Below are positions 1-11,484 of a stretch of DNA of 60,360 nt, piece after piece; within the stretch, counting starts at the first letter, position 1; every line of letters begins with the position of its first letter. This DNA is from Gonium pectorale. Lineage: Eukaryota; Chlorophyta; Chlorophyceae; Chlamydomonadales; Volvocaceae. The stretch lies in the NCBI GenBank assembly GCA_001584585.1, contig LSYV01000005.1:2665393-2725752 (forward strand), given 5' to 3'. Under the pieces are notes generated by a model. It worked only from the letters and a program-made list of their open reading frames with translations, was not told the DNA's origin and did not search any database. The translations under genes were made by a program, and so were the position numbers.

Positions 1-82
1 GGCCCCCTCCCGGTGTGTTACCAGAATAGTTACCTGACTATAAGTAGAGGGTCCGGCAAGCGGTGGACGAAGGGGCCAGTCC

Positions 83-101
83 ATACCGATACCGATACCG
101 A
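83..101. repeat. Short hexanucleotide microsatellite (ATACCG)n
   Basis: Three tandem copies of a 6-bp unit lie in sequence that precedes the first recognisable exon. Nothing suggests a function. Confidence 0.6.
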
Positions 102-206
102 GTTACAGCCGTCGCCCATGGCAGCTATAGACTGTCCAGTTGCGCGTCAAGCATGGAGACGACGCGCTACATTGCTCATCGCTCACGGGGTTCTGTCCTT
201 TTGCAG

Positions 207-3200
207 GGCCAGGCGTCCTCCAGTGCCAAGGGCGCTGTGGCCGAGGGCAGCCGGTGCACCGGCCGCGCCGGCCACCCGGGGCAGCACAGCTGCGGCTCGG
301 CGCACCACACCTGCGGCGCCACCTGCCACCTCTTCAGCAGCGCGCGCAACTGCCGCGAGAGCTGCTGCCTGCTGCCCGGCCACGAGGGCGAGCACGTGTG
401 CGACTCGCGCAACCACCTGTGCGGCGCCAAGTGCGACCTGGATGGCTGCCCACACGAGTGCATCATGCCCTACGGCCAGGTACGCCCACACGCACCACAG
501 CCAGGGGCAGTTGGGGCGGATGCGTATGTTCATAATGAGCAAACGATCACCAATTGTACTGCCAGCGCCGTATGCTTTTCAGTGTACGAAGATATCCGGA
601 GGTGGTTATTCTAAGTAATTTTACATCAGGGATGCTTTCCCTTTGCCTGGCGCCTTCCGGCCTTCCCGACATCCCGCCTTCCCGCCCGCCCGCCCGCCCG
701 CCCGCCACAGCCGCACACGGTGCACCAGTGTGCGGCCCAGTCGTGCCCGCAGCAGTGCGCGCTGTGCCACCGGCGCTGCGACCACGCCGACCACTTCCAC
801 GCGATGGAGCCCGGGGCGGTCCACCTGTGCGGCGAGGCGCACCCCTGCCGGGAGCCGCTGACGCGGCAGGCCAAGTCGTGCGGCGCCGCCGGCGTGTGCG
901 AGATCCGCTCCGAGCTGCAACGCTCCGAGACGCGCACCTTCAACGGCGTGCACGGCTCTTTCGAGTACGAGTACCTCACGCGCCAGACCATGCTGAGGTG
1001 CGGACGTGACGCAGCAGCTGCCGTTGCGCACACCCCTGCCAGAAGGTTTGCATTGACTGCAGTTTGCGTGCTGGCCGTTCCATCCCTGCTGCCCGAGCGC
1101 TCGCCCGAGCTGCGGCCCTTTTACTGCAACTGCAGCCTGCTTGCCGGCCTGTAACTTGATGTGCCGCTCTCGCAGCTTCCATCAATGCGGCGCTCATCCT
1201 TTGTCATTGTGCCCACCAGACACTCCTGCGCCAAGGAGATTCCGCCGGGCCGCCTGGCGCACGACGGGGCCTGCACGCACAGCGAGACGGCCGTGCACTT
1301 CTGCGGCCACCCCTGCCCCAGCTGCGGTTACATGTGCACCAAGCCCCACGGGCACGCCGGACGGCACGCAACGCAGCACGGTGCGAGGGGTTGTGGGCTG
1401 TGGCGGCGTGGGATGTGTGGCATGCAACCGTACGCATTGCGTTGGTGTGAGGGACGCAACCGCAAGGGCGTCGCGTTTGTTGCGTTTGTTTGTGGTGGTG
1501 TAGACCGCCAGCCCTGTAGGCGCCCCAGGTAACACGGGGCTCGACCTCAGAGCATGTCAGCAGCTGCCGGGCACGCTCTCTGCCGGGATCCCGACGCAGG
1601 CAACATGGAGAACGCGGCGTTCGTGGCGGCCCAGGAAGACATCGACCACGGCGAGCGGCGCTACCGGACGGGCGAGGCCGGAATTGCGGAGACGTGCGAC
1701 AGCTTCTGCGCCACGCAGGGCCGCGGTCACGTGCACGTGCTGCCCTGCGACCCCAGCCGCTGCGACCGGGACGGCCCCGGCATCGTGGACGGGCGCAGGT
1801 AAGTCACCATCGGGACGGACCCGGACTGCTGACGAGAGGCCCAGTCGCGGCACACAGGTGCTTAATAGGGGCGAAGCAAACAGCCCGCTAGGCACCACCG
1901 TGGCGATGTTATGCCTTGCGATGCTTGCCTTGCCAACCGCGGCTCCAGGCACGCCAGGGCCGCGTACCGAACCGGAGGAGCCGGCGCCGGCGGCGCTCCC
2001 GCCCTGGATGAGCTGACGCACGACGCCTACTACGAGGTGCGCTGCTGCATCATGGGCCTTGAGATTTAATGTGTCGGCGAGGCAGTTTGTGTGCTTTTTC
2101 GTCGATGGATGTGAGATGAACCTGTTACACGTCCTGGGGCCTCAGCGGACAGTACTCTTGGTTGACGTCCATTTGTCGACAACCCCTCCTGCAGGCAATC
2201 AATTTCGAATGCCCATGCGCGGAGCAGCAGCGCGCTGAGTTTCGGCTGTGCGGCGTCCGATGCGGCTCCGCCGAGCACAACAATGGAGGTACTGCGGTCC
2301 TGCAGTCGCAGCGTCACATGCGGGGACTCACCCGGCTTGAGCCGGCATGGCGTAGGGGCGCTTGTCCTAATGCCCATTGTGCTCGTGCCCTCAGCATCCT
2401 CGGCGTCCTTCGCCTGAGTACTCCGCCTGCGTTTGTCCACCTGTTCCAGGCGATGCGGCACCCGGCTGCCTGCTGCCGCTCTGGCATGTCCCCGTGACGG
2501 CCGGCACGGTCCCGGAGGGCGTGGCTCGCCAGGCGGGCAAGGTCACCGAGGGAGGGCACTACGTGCCATGTGTGCACGTCGGAGAGTACGGCTACTACGC
2601 CACATCGCTGATAATCGACAGCTCCGGTGAGGGCCGTCCTGAAACAACAGACTGCTTCACCGGTCCATAGGGCTTAGTGGGTGCCGTATGTGGGTGCACA
2701 GATATTGTAAACAGTGGTTAATTGTACATGCAACAGTCCGGTACAGCGCCCGTCGTTGCTATGTAGAGGTCCAAGGACAGTTCCGCGGCTGTCAACAGGT
2801 CCCCGAGGCGCTGTCACGCTGAACCCCGCCCCGTGAGCAGGGAGCATGAGCACTTCCAGCGCGCGCCCGTCGAACCCGCTGGTCCGCGGCAACCCGCACT
2901 TCTCGGGCCTGGACAACCTGCTCGGTGTTGTGTACGAGGCGGCCTACAACTACATCAGCATGCGCTCCGCCCGCAGCACCAGCGACCTGGTCACGCACAT
3001 CGGCTTCGATGACCGTGCGACGTGCACCTTCCAGGTCGGTCCGGTTTCGCCGCTGCATTGTGCACCGGGCGCCGCCATGGTGCAGTGCGGCGCCCGCCCT
3101 CCCAAGCAAGGAGGCGCGCTGCACAAAGGCGCTTACAACCTTGAATACGACGTGTGCCGCCGCAGGACGTCGCGCTGTCGGGACAGCAGAACCAGGCTCA

Positions 3201-3797
3201 GGACCTCCTCGGTCGGATGATGGCGGCCTGGAAGCCGAGAGGTGGCACGACATTCGGCTGCGGACTGGAGATGGCACACCGGCTGCTTCAAGAGGGCCGG
3301 CGTCGGGGCGCATACGCCAATCAGAAGCCGGTCTTCATTCTGATGACCGACTCCCTGGCGAGTGTGGCACTGGTTAAGGCCAGGCTGGCGATGTTGTTGT
3401 TGGCTTGGAAGGACGCGCTCCTTATCTTTGTCCCTGCGCAGACGTGCATTAAAGCTGAGTTTCAGCAATTCGTCAAGCCGATGTTTGCTCCCTTCCCTCC
3501 CCGCCGCCCCGCACGCGTACACAGGACAACAACCCGAGCGCCACCGTGCCCAAGCTGCAGGCCATCATGCGCAGCGAGGCCGCCCTCCCGACCGAGAAGC
3601 AGCTCGTCCTGCACCTGCTGGGCTTTGGAAGTGCCGTCAACGAGCTCTTCCTGGCGCAGCTGTCCGGCATTGGCAACGGCAGCTACCACGTGTGTCGCGG
3701 CGTGGCCACCCAGGCGACCGTGGAGCTGGTGGCCGCATTTGGGCTGCTGGCGGAGAAGCCCGACCGGCGCGGGGCGCTCCTGCCGCGGACGGTCTAG
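207..3797 (+). CDS. Cys/His-rich protein with C-terminal von Willebrand factor A domain (5' partial)
   Basis: Ten exons: 207-479, 711-997, 1220-1380, 1600-1798, 1949-2036, 2195-2288, 2450-2626, 2841-3034, 3166-3363, 3525-3797. All phases agree and give 647 residues up to the stop TAG. The 5' end lies left of the window, because the first exon opens after a polypyrimidine/AG acceptor with no start codon. The N-terminal ~330 visible residues carry repeated Cys/His clusters of the form GH-x-G-x-H-x-C followed by CG-x3-C, which look zinc-binding. The last ~220 residues are a VWA domain. The metal-binding (MIDAS) motif DSSGS is assembled across the 2626/2841 junction at about visible residues 424-428. 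It is followed by the MIDAS threonine in GGTTFGCGLEM and by the strand FILMTD. The family and any upstream GTPase or ATPase part are not visible. VWA domains normally bind protein partners in a metal-dependent way; the actual role here is unknown. Confidence 0.82.
681..706. repeat. Intronic (CCCG)n microsatellite
   Basis: A run of CCCG units immediately precedes the acceptor of the second visible exon of the VWA gene and forms part of its pyrimidine-rich tract. Confidence 0.7.
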
Positions 3798-4932
3798 TCG
3801 GCGGATGGCGGGTGGGTACGTGCGGCCAGCTGGAGTTTGGCTTCAGGGCTCGTTGCTGACCGGTCCTGGGCCGAAAAGGCCGGCCGAGATTGGGTGAGAG
3901 GCCTGGAGCAGGTGCTGCCAGGAGGTTGGGAAGAGACTCGGAAGCAGTTTGGCGCTGCACCGCTGGGTGTCTGTGGGGATATCTCAGGGAGGAGAGGCTA
4001 GGAGGAGCGCAGAAACACAGCGGAATTTTTGTCGTAGCCGCAGCGATGAGCAGGCTCGGTGACTGAGTGCTTTTACTGGTCCCCGGAAGAGAAAAGCCGG
4101 AGCCTGATCGTAGGCTTGTTTGGCTGGAAGGGATGAAGCAGCAGGTGGTGCAATGTGCGATAGGGTGTGGCTTGGGGTGGCTGTTCCGAGCTGCTACCAG
4201 CTCACACCAGGGCGTAACCTTTAGGGCCGGCCCTCACTCCCATTGCATTGCGATTTACACCAATCCACCCTACTGGGAACGCCGCGCCTTTGGGAGTGAA
4301 CGTCCGTAAGGATGCATGGCTCCTTCCTTCTTTGCAGCTTTTTGTTTCTGGCCATGGCAGTGAAACCCCGTGTGCAGTATGCTCCCAGTACCCCCTACCC
4401 TACGCGTCATGTCACCTGAGCCGAGAACGGCCAGGTGTGACTGCCCTTGGTAAGCCAGAGAATTTCGCATAGAAGTAGTTTGCATGTCACGTACCGTACC
4501 ACCGGTAGCTCCATGGACCTTGTCCGCAGGCGTTTACTAGCAAAGAAGTCCGCTGTTGCAATCGCAAACGGCGTTGGTTGTTGCCCGGTGCCCTCTTTGT
4601 TCGCTCGGTTGGTTGCTTGATGGTTGACATGCTTCGTACGTTTTTGGCTTTGGATTCCTCCATGCCCGGCACGTTGTCTAACCAAGGCATGTCCTGCTGC
4701 CCTTAAAACTGGTCCGCACGCGATTGTTGCGCCCAACCTTGCCTGCTTGCGTCGCTGTCGACGCTTGCCGGGTGGCGGAAGTTGCAGTATTGTTGTCTCG
4801 TTGTGGGCGAATAAGGCAGGATTCGCGCATGGTGCTCCATTGACGACCCATGGGTCTGTCTACACGCCGTAATCCATCCGTTTTGTTAAACTCACATTGT
4901 CAGGCGAGGAGTACGATGGGATGGGATGGCCG

Positions 4933-4937
4933 TTACA
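4933..4937 (-). terminator. Candidate polyadenylation signal TGTAA for the kinase-like gene
   Basis: Read on the minus strand this is TGTAA, the usual volvocine polyadenylation signal, about 0.9 kb past the stop at 5843. A second copy sits at 4951-4955. If either is used, the 3' UTR would run through the RAP-domain duplicate at 5356-5771. Support is the pentamer and its position only. Confidence 0.3.
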
Positions 4938-5282
4938 CACAGTCATGCACTTACAAACTCATCGCTTATGTACACGTGTCCCGCATGCCGCGTGGCGCGC
5001 AGCCACACGCCTCGATGCACAGACGGAATGGTCACAGGGCATGGGCATGCCACATTCAACGGCCAGCCGCCGTATCGCAAGTTACCGCGTGGGCGCTGCA
5101 TATATCATGCGCTCCCCTGGTCTGCACACGCCATGCAGAGGGCAAAGAGTACACACGCCCTCCTACAAAACACAATAGAAACCCTCGGACTCTACTCAAC
5201 AACGTGTGGGAAGAGAAAGGGATATCCTGGACTCATAAACCCCTGCAAAGAACACCTACGGTGCGGACTTTTCATGTCCGGG

Positions 5283-5324
5283 CCCTCCTGTCGAATGGGC
5301 TACGACCCTCCTGTCGAATGGGCT
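5283..5324. repeat. Tandem direct repeat, 23-bp period
   Basis: A 19-bp sequence occurs at 5283-5301 and again, identical, at 5306-5324, separated by 4 bp. It lies about 30 bp from the breakpoint of the RAP-domain duplication. Confidence 0.85.
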
Positions 5325-5355
5325 TGCCTTGCGCCTCTATCAATCACTGCCCGCT

Positions 5356-5771
5356 TTCCCCATCACCATTCCTCCGCACCGCCCTAGGCTACCAAAGCTA
5401 GTTCAGGTGTTTCCGCAGCCGCACCTCCTGGCGCGGCCTGCGCCCTCCGCCGCGCCGCCTCCCGCATGCTGGCGTGCAGCGCCACCAGCTGCTCCCGCTG
5501 CTGGCGCTGCCCCAGGCCCAGCCACCGCTCCACGTGCAGCCCCGCCACCAGCCAGCCGCGCAGCCGCAGCAGCCGGACCGTCACCGCGCCGCCCGCCAGC
5601 GGCGGCGGCACCGCCACCGCTAGGTCGCAGGCCCCGCGCTCAGTCGCCGGCATCTGCCAGGGCGGCAGCAGGACCAGCGTGTAGCCGACGCGGCGGCCTA
5701 GCCTCACGACGCCCAGCCTCTCGCCCTTAAACGTTGTGCGCCAGTAAAAGGGCAGATCCGCCGCCTCCGCC
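5356..5771 (-). pseudogene. Truncated duplicate of the C-terminal RAP-domain exon of the 17-23 kb gene
   Basis: The segment is near-identical to 17131-17578 and in the same orientation. It carries the same 3' flank (TTCCCCATCACCATTCCTCC at both loci), the stop codon and about 110 codons of the RAP end of the larger gene. Its frame is still open. It lacks a ~40-bp stretch of the tail (a C-terminal Pro/Ala/Gly deletion), and some bases differ. Upstream of about 5771 the similarity stops abruptly and the frame runs into unrelated sequence without a convincing start or acceptor. The helical repeats that would make a working RAP protein are absent. It is therefore best read as a segmental-duplication pseudogene lying in the 3' flank of the kinase-like gene; a cryptic expressed RAP peptide cannot be excluded. 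Confidence 0.8.
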
Positions 5772-5842
5772 TCATCCGCAACAGCGCCCACGCGTGAATC
5801 CAACCAACTGATACTTGTGTCACTTGAACTGGGACGGTGAGG

Positions 5843-8800
5843 CTAGCCGGAGAACAGCTCCGCCTGCTGAATTAGGTGGACGTCGTGTGATCGCCGCAGG
5901 GGCAGTCCGTACCCCACGTCCTCAGCCCAGCGCAGCTGCGAAGGGAAGCGGCAATGAGGGGGCCTCGAGTCCAAGGGGCTGAGAGGGCGTAAAGCTTCCC
6001 ACAACCACGCGGCTTGTAGAGGCGCCCCATGATGCTTCCAAGCGGAAGTGCGCGAGGTAGGAGCCTCAAAATCCGCAGCGCGTAGCACATATATACCGGT
6101 AGTGCGCATGGGCTCACGGGTCACGGCACGACTGCAGAAGACACCCGGGCATGCTTGGCACGGGGCGATGGTGCCCTTTTGATCAGGGCCGCAGGTGTCG
6201 CACTCACACGTCCCTATGCAGCTTGCTTCCTAACGGAGCGTCAATGCCGCAGCAATCAAGCCCGGCGCGCACCTTTGGGTTTACGGCCACCGGATACACG
6301 CCCAGGCCCTCCCTGCCCGCGAACTCGAAGTCCACGAAGCGGACCTCCCACTCGCCCTTGACCACGCTTGCACCCTTGCGGCCGGCGCCAGTGCCGCCCT
6401 CGCTCCCGCTGCGGCGCGGCCTGCCCCGGCGCCGCTGCGCCCGCCTCTGGCCAGGGCGCCGCCGCACCAGGCAGTTGGCCTTGCGCGCGTCGCCGTGCAC
6501 GAAGGGCGGCTCGGCGGCGGCGTGCGCGGCCGCCAGAGCCCCCAGCGCAGCCTGCTCGGCGGCGGCCGCGTCCGCGGCATCCTCCACACAGGACAGCGGC
6601 ACCCAGCCATCCGCCTTGTCCAGCAGCTCCATCTCGACATGGACGTAGCCGCCGGGCAGCACCTCAGCCAGGTACAGCTCCGGTGCCATGCCAAGCGCAG
6701 CCCACGCCCGGTGCGCATCGCTGCAGTACCGTGGCGCAAACTTGACCACCACCACCTTGCCGTCACTGAACCGTACGGCCTTGTACAGCAGCCTCTTGCC
6801 GTAAAGGGGCTCCACGTTTGTGTAATTGGTGTGCAACGGGTACGGCAGGGCCTGCTCCAGGGCGGCCGCACGGTCCTGCAGGGATGACCCGGCGCCGCAA
6901 CCGCGGGAGGTAAGTGCTGTAGTCCGTTCTGCAAAGCCAACGCAGCGAAGGCAAGGCAGCGACTTCTCCTTGCCCGGGCACTGCTATCCTTTGGAAGCTT
7001 CCCAGCGTTCGAAAGTGGTGATGCCCAAGCGTGACTCTGCATGAGGGGCCCGGCGCTGAGCCCTATAGCAGCCAAGGCGACCCGCCTGTGCCACGAGGCT
7101 GCGGCACGATTCGTGGGTTGGCGTACCTTGGCCCCCGTGCCTTGGACGTCATTGTAGAACAGCCTTAGCACGTCCCGGGCCTCCTTGAGCGCCCGCAGCG
7201 CGCGCGCCAGCGCGTGCGTCTGCAAGGGCCCGACACGTTGAAGCTTTAGTACGGCTACCTCAAGTCACGGTGGTGGTCCGTGTCGGCGCTGTTCACCAGC
7301 ACTGGCGTTACGGGGCAGCTACGAGCGCCGTCAACAACGTCGCCGTCGCCTAGTGTTGAAAAGGAAAACGCATACGACGAGCGTAAGCGCGAAAGTGATG
7401 GCCGTGTGTGGGATCCAGCTGCGTGCTCATGCCCCCCACCGGGTGCTCACCTGCGGGTCGTCCCCCAGCCACAGCAGGTTGAGCAGCGGCGTGAGCGGGC
7501 AGAGCGTGATGCGGTCGAGCCACGCGAGCGAGGAGACGCGCAGGTGCGGCCCCAGCACTGCAGGCGGGAACCAATCAGCAGCTTGAAGAGCAAGCAAGGG
7601 TTTGCCGGTTCTCGACGGTTTCGGGGGCAGCAACTGGGTGAATGCATGGAGGGCCTAGGTAGCAAGGCGGAACAGTGCGTGGCAGCGTGGGGCGCCGGGC
7701 ATGGAAGCACGCTTGTGGCGCTGCTCACCCTCCACCAGCAGAGCGGGGCAGCAGGTCGTCTTGAATACGGTCTCCAGCTGCAAGCTTACGCCTTCCACGG
7801 GCTGAAGCCCAGCACCAAGACGTGAGCTGAAGAACTCGCCTGGAGGCACGGAAGCACAGCTTGATTCCGATTAGCGCACCAAGCAAGGGAAGCGGCGGGA
7901 ACCATGCTTGCAGGAAGCAGAACGCGCCCCTTCTGTAGCAAACTGGCACATTCTGTGTTACATGCCCAATCATACAGAGATCAGGTCCACGCGCTGAAAC
8001 CATTAAGAGCTTCTTGTGCAAGGCGACAGTAGTACCGTTATTAGCGTCGCTGCATCACGCAGTGCAGGATTCCACGGTCACCGGACAGCTATGCCGGGTG
8101 GCTCCCTCAGCTTGCTCGCCCCATCCCCGGTGCCAGGCTGACACACTGCTGCCCATGTCAACGTAAGTCGCAGTGCTTATGGAAGGGCAGCCCTCACCGT
8201 AGTATCCGGCACCTTCGTAAGCGGGGTCAAAGCCCTGCAGGCCGTCCTCCAGCTCCAGAACGAGGTGCAGATCTGCGACGGCATCGCTTCTGCACACACA
8301 GTGCCTGCGGCCATGGGTGACGGTTACACACCGCATGCCTGGGAGACGGAAAGTGCTGCCCTGGACTGGACACTGGATATAGCTGCGCCCTTACCAGTCT
8401 GGTCTGACTTCGCCGCTCGCCAAGGAGAAGGTCCACAGGTTATCCTCCTGCCAATGCACGCGCAAGTAACGACGCAGGATGGGAAGCACCGCGTGCCGAA
8501 GCCCCGCCTGCAACAAAAAAAGGTGGGATGCGCGTACCTCATGTAATCTGCCAGCAGCCAGCGCCATGATGAGACGCCGCGCACAAAGGAAGGGAGGCTC
8601 GGCACGAGCATGCTCGTGCATGTGGCCTGAGCGTATAGCTGAGCATGGCACGCAAATGAGCTGTCGTAGGCCTGACCCAGACCCAGACACCGCAACCGGT
8701 TGCACCACCCAGGATGCGCTCCTGAGCATGCCCTCTGTAACGGTAGCATGACCGTGCAGTTGGGCTGGGCGGTACTGGTGACCTGCCCTACGGCAAGGGC

Positions 8801-9985
8801 CCAGGACGTGCGGCTGTGCACAGTCAGCCAACGGTACGCCACGTGAGCCTGCCGTACCTTCTTGTCATCGGGATAGAAGGCGGATGTTGCCTTGCAGAGC
8901 TCCGCGGCTGCCACCATGTCCTCCTGGCTGACGCGACCAGCACGCCCGCTGGCCCAGTCCAGGAAGACGCCAAAGGCCGGGTGCGTGAGTGCGGGGGAAA
9001 GGCCGGCCGCTGCAGAGGAGGCCGGCCGCCAGTTGGCGAGGAGCGGCCCACCGGGTGACTCTGGGTCTTGCAGCTTGGCCTCGTCGAGCTGCGAGGGAGC
9101 TGCAAGCCCCCGCACGCGCTCCATGTACGCTGTGGAAGGGAATGCAGGGGAGGCGCCAAAGGGGTGTGAGGTGCTATGAACCGGAAGATGCGCAGGAGTG
9201 TCCATTGTTGCGAACAAGCGCTAGCGACCTGCGGCAGGCTTCACACGACGCTTAACTTGTTTGATCCTGGGGGTGGTCGACAAGCTTACGGCTGCCACCG
9301 GTTCATACAATGGCAGAGCGCAATGCGCGAAGGCTCCCATGTCACCTACCTTCGGCGATGCCCCGGGTCCCCAGGTCAGCACCGGCGTCTGGATGCTCCA
9401 CCGGTAGGCGTATGCATAGATGCAAATGGTGGAGGGAACATAACCAACTTGTGAGGGTTGGCACGCAATACCAAAACCATACTAGGTATGATGCGGGTTT
9501 GACAGCAGGGAAGCATACGTCATGGGGCGGGGGGAAGAAGCGCAAATCCTGGCAAACATCGGACATGAGCCCACAGACCCTTTGCATGGCAACTCTCCCC
9601 ACCCCCCTTGCCACCCCCCGCCCTTATTACCCTTCCGCAGCTCGGACTCAAGATCGCTCAGGATCTCTTTGAGCCGATCATGGCACTTGCGGAGTCCAGC
9701 GTTGTTAACATTCTCCGCGAGCCCTGCCGCGAGCAGTGAGGCGACCCGCGCGAGCTCTTGCTGCAGCCACTTCCTCTCGCGCTCTTCGTGCTGAGCGTAG
9801 GCCGTCGTCAACTGCTGCTGCCTTTCTGCTGGCTCATCATAGCTGTCAGTAGAATGTGTGCGCGCTTGCGCCAGCGTTCTGCTGTTGTAGCTGCCGAAGC
9901 TGCCCACTCGCGGTGCATACACTCTGCTGCTGGGCAGACACCGCCCTTGCCCAAGGCACTGGAGTGCAGCTCGACAAGTCAACAT
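5843..9985 (-). CDS. Protein-kinase-like protein (crinkler-associated/LPS-kinase-like type) with organelle presequence
   Basis: Ten exons in transcript order: 9985-9631, 9388-9350, 9129-8858, 8507-8395, 8289-8198, 7839-7729, 7557-7451, 7219-7127, 6875-6273, 5935-5843. They total 1878 nt with every phase matching, giving 625 residues. The N-terminus is Arg/Ser-rich with few acids (MLTCRAALQCLG...), as expected for a mitochondrial or plastid targeting peptide, and is followed by a Gln/Glu-rich coiled coil (about 50-118). The C-terminal third is kinase-like: VVVVKFA with the candidate ATP-binding Lys439, catalytic-loop-like VHGD (521-523) with a downstream Asn (KANCLV), and the metal-binding-like VDFEFAG (Asp576). 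A terminal W...SHDVHL motif follows. This order is that of the divergent kinase-like domains found beside crinkler effectors in fungi, oomycetes and algae. A basic Arg/Gly insertion (about 530-565) separates the catalytic and metal loops. The substrate is unknown. Confidence 0.78.
7354..7401 (-). repeat. Dispersed 48-nt repeat, copy 1 (intron of kinase-like gene)
   Basis: Positions 7354-7394 (41 nt) are identical to the reverse complement of 58766-58806. The next 7 nt match with one change. The copy lies in the intron between exons 7219-7127 and 7557-7451. On the minus strand it reads [16 protein letters not shown], an open but probably meaningless frame. Confidence 0.85.
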
Positions 9986-11484
9986 GGTCCGGGGTTTATG
10001 GATAAAACTGTAGACGTAGCTATTCGTGTAATTCTAGGGAAGGCAGCATTCCTATCAATGCCACAGAGGCCGACAATAAAGCAATGCCACGTTAATGGCG
10101 TATGGGGGTATGGCCATGCGCGAGCTTGCCGTACCTCAAGCGACGACCCTCTTGCCCTTGCCAAGACCAAAAGGATTCACCGACGGATGATCGATGAATT
10201 TGCTAATCCGCTATAGCATTTTTCGATACATCGAGGCAGATCCCCAACAGGGGCCCGTTAGGGTTTTAGGGGTTTGGGCGGTGTGTATATCGTGTCCCTG
10301 ATATTGAAGGCCTTTCCCGCTTGCGGCAACTCATCAATCTCAACCCGACCGCTATCGCTGTAATATAGCAGCTATCCTGTACGCTGTAGTCCTGGGCAGC
10401 TTACCTGTAGGGGCTGAATGCTTTCGCGTTCCCGATTGGTAAGGATTTAGGGATTGAGAGCGGGAATGAGCGGGTGAGAGTGATGATAGGGGCCAGTGCC
10501 GTAGAACGCGACCGTCGAGGGGCTGAGGGTGGCATCGGAGGACATATGCCCGGGGCGCGGTGCCCTGCAGTGCCAAGGGCAGCATGCAGTCAGCCACGCC
10601 AGCGCGATGGGTGCGCGTACGTAAAACAAAGAGAACCAGAAAAGGGGAAGGCATAGTAGGGAGTCTCGTCTGTCACGCCATGAGTCGTACGACAGAAGGT
10701 GTGCAGTGGCTGATACGTCTTTTGGGCAGAGGAGACAGCGTTTGGCTGTGGGGATGTGCCGCTTCGACACTGGCACTGTGGTGTAAGGAATGTTCAATGT
10801 AGCTCGGGGGCCCAACCTGCGAAGCGCTGGCTGTGATGGCCACTCTGCTGACTCCAGGCACATGACCAGGGGCGTGAGTCAGGCGTGGAGGGGGCGGTGG
10901 TGGATATACCGTCGGAAAAAACCCCGGTGGGAGTGATCCCCCAACAAGAGGACATGTGCCATGCTCCCCCCTTAACACACGCGATGGTGTATGATCACGC
11001 GTAAACTTTACTTTTACATACTTTTCTCGATGCATGACCACTTTTGTACCAACACATTCACATTTCACTGCAGAAGTAGGGTCTTCCTATTTGCTCACGA
11101 AGAGTGAAAAAAAGAAATGTGGCTTTGAGAGCCAAATGCCAGCGTGCGACACGCGCCTCGCCGAGCCATGGACACACACATTGGGCTCATGGATGGCCCT
11201 CACGCACCTCGACACACAACACCGTCCGACGCATAATTCTCGTGGTAGTGAGAATATGATGCGTTTCTGGACTGAAGCTGAGTAACTGACCGTTACAAGG
11301 TCGGTGCAATCCTTGCCTGTGTTCACACTCTACGCAAAAGTGTCATGTGCTAAGTTGCGCTTTCCTTTTTGGGTTCTGGGGCTTACCGCTAACCAGGACT
11401 CATGAGGGTGTTTCACCCTTTTTGCTATGGCGGGTGGGGAGCCAATCGGCTCTGGCCTGCAACCCGTCTCTGGGGAGCTCTCAG
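9986..11484. other. Intergenic, upstream of kinase-like gene and 3' of LINE fragment
   Basis: I see no recognisable gene or RNA. The first few hundred bases should hold the promoter of the minus-strand kinase-like gene. The remaining short frames show no splice-consistent coding pattern. Confidence 0.45.

Larger units (their letters stand above)
3798..5355. other. 3' flanks of two convergent genes, no coding signal
   Basis: Open frames here (for example around 4850-5400) have no family resemblance, no splice-consistent neighbours and atypical composition. The stretch should contain the 3' UTR of the VWA gene and, from the other strand, that of the kinase-like gene. No other gene is seen. Confidence 0.5.

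Noticed and set aside
9482..9640. Extension of the first kinase-like exon to the stop at 9482
   Set aside because: The frame past 9631 turns into Gly/Trp-rich nonsense, and a GTAATA donor at 9631 gives the phase needed by the next exon.
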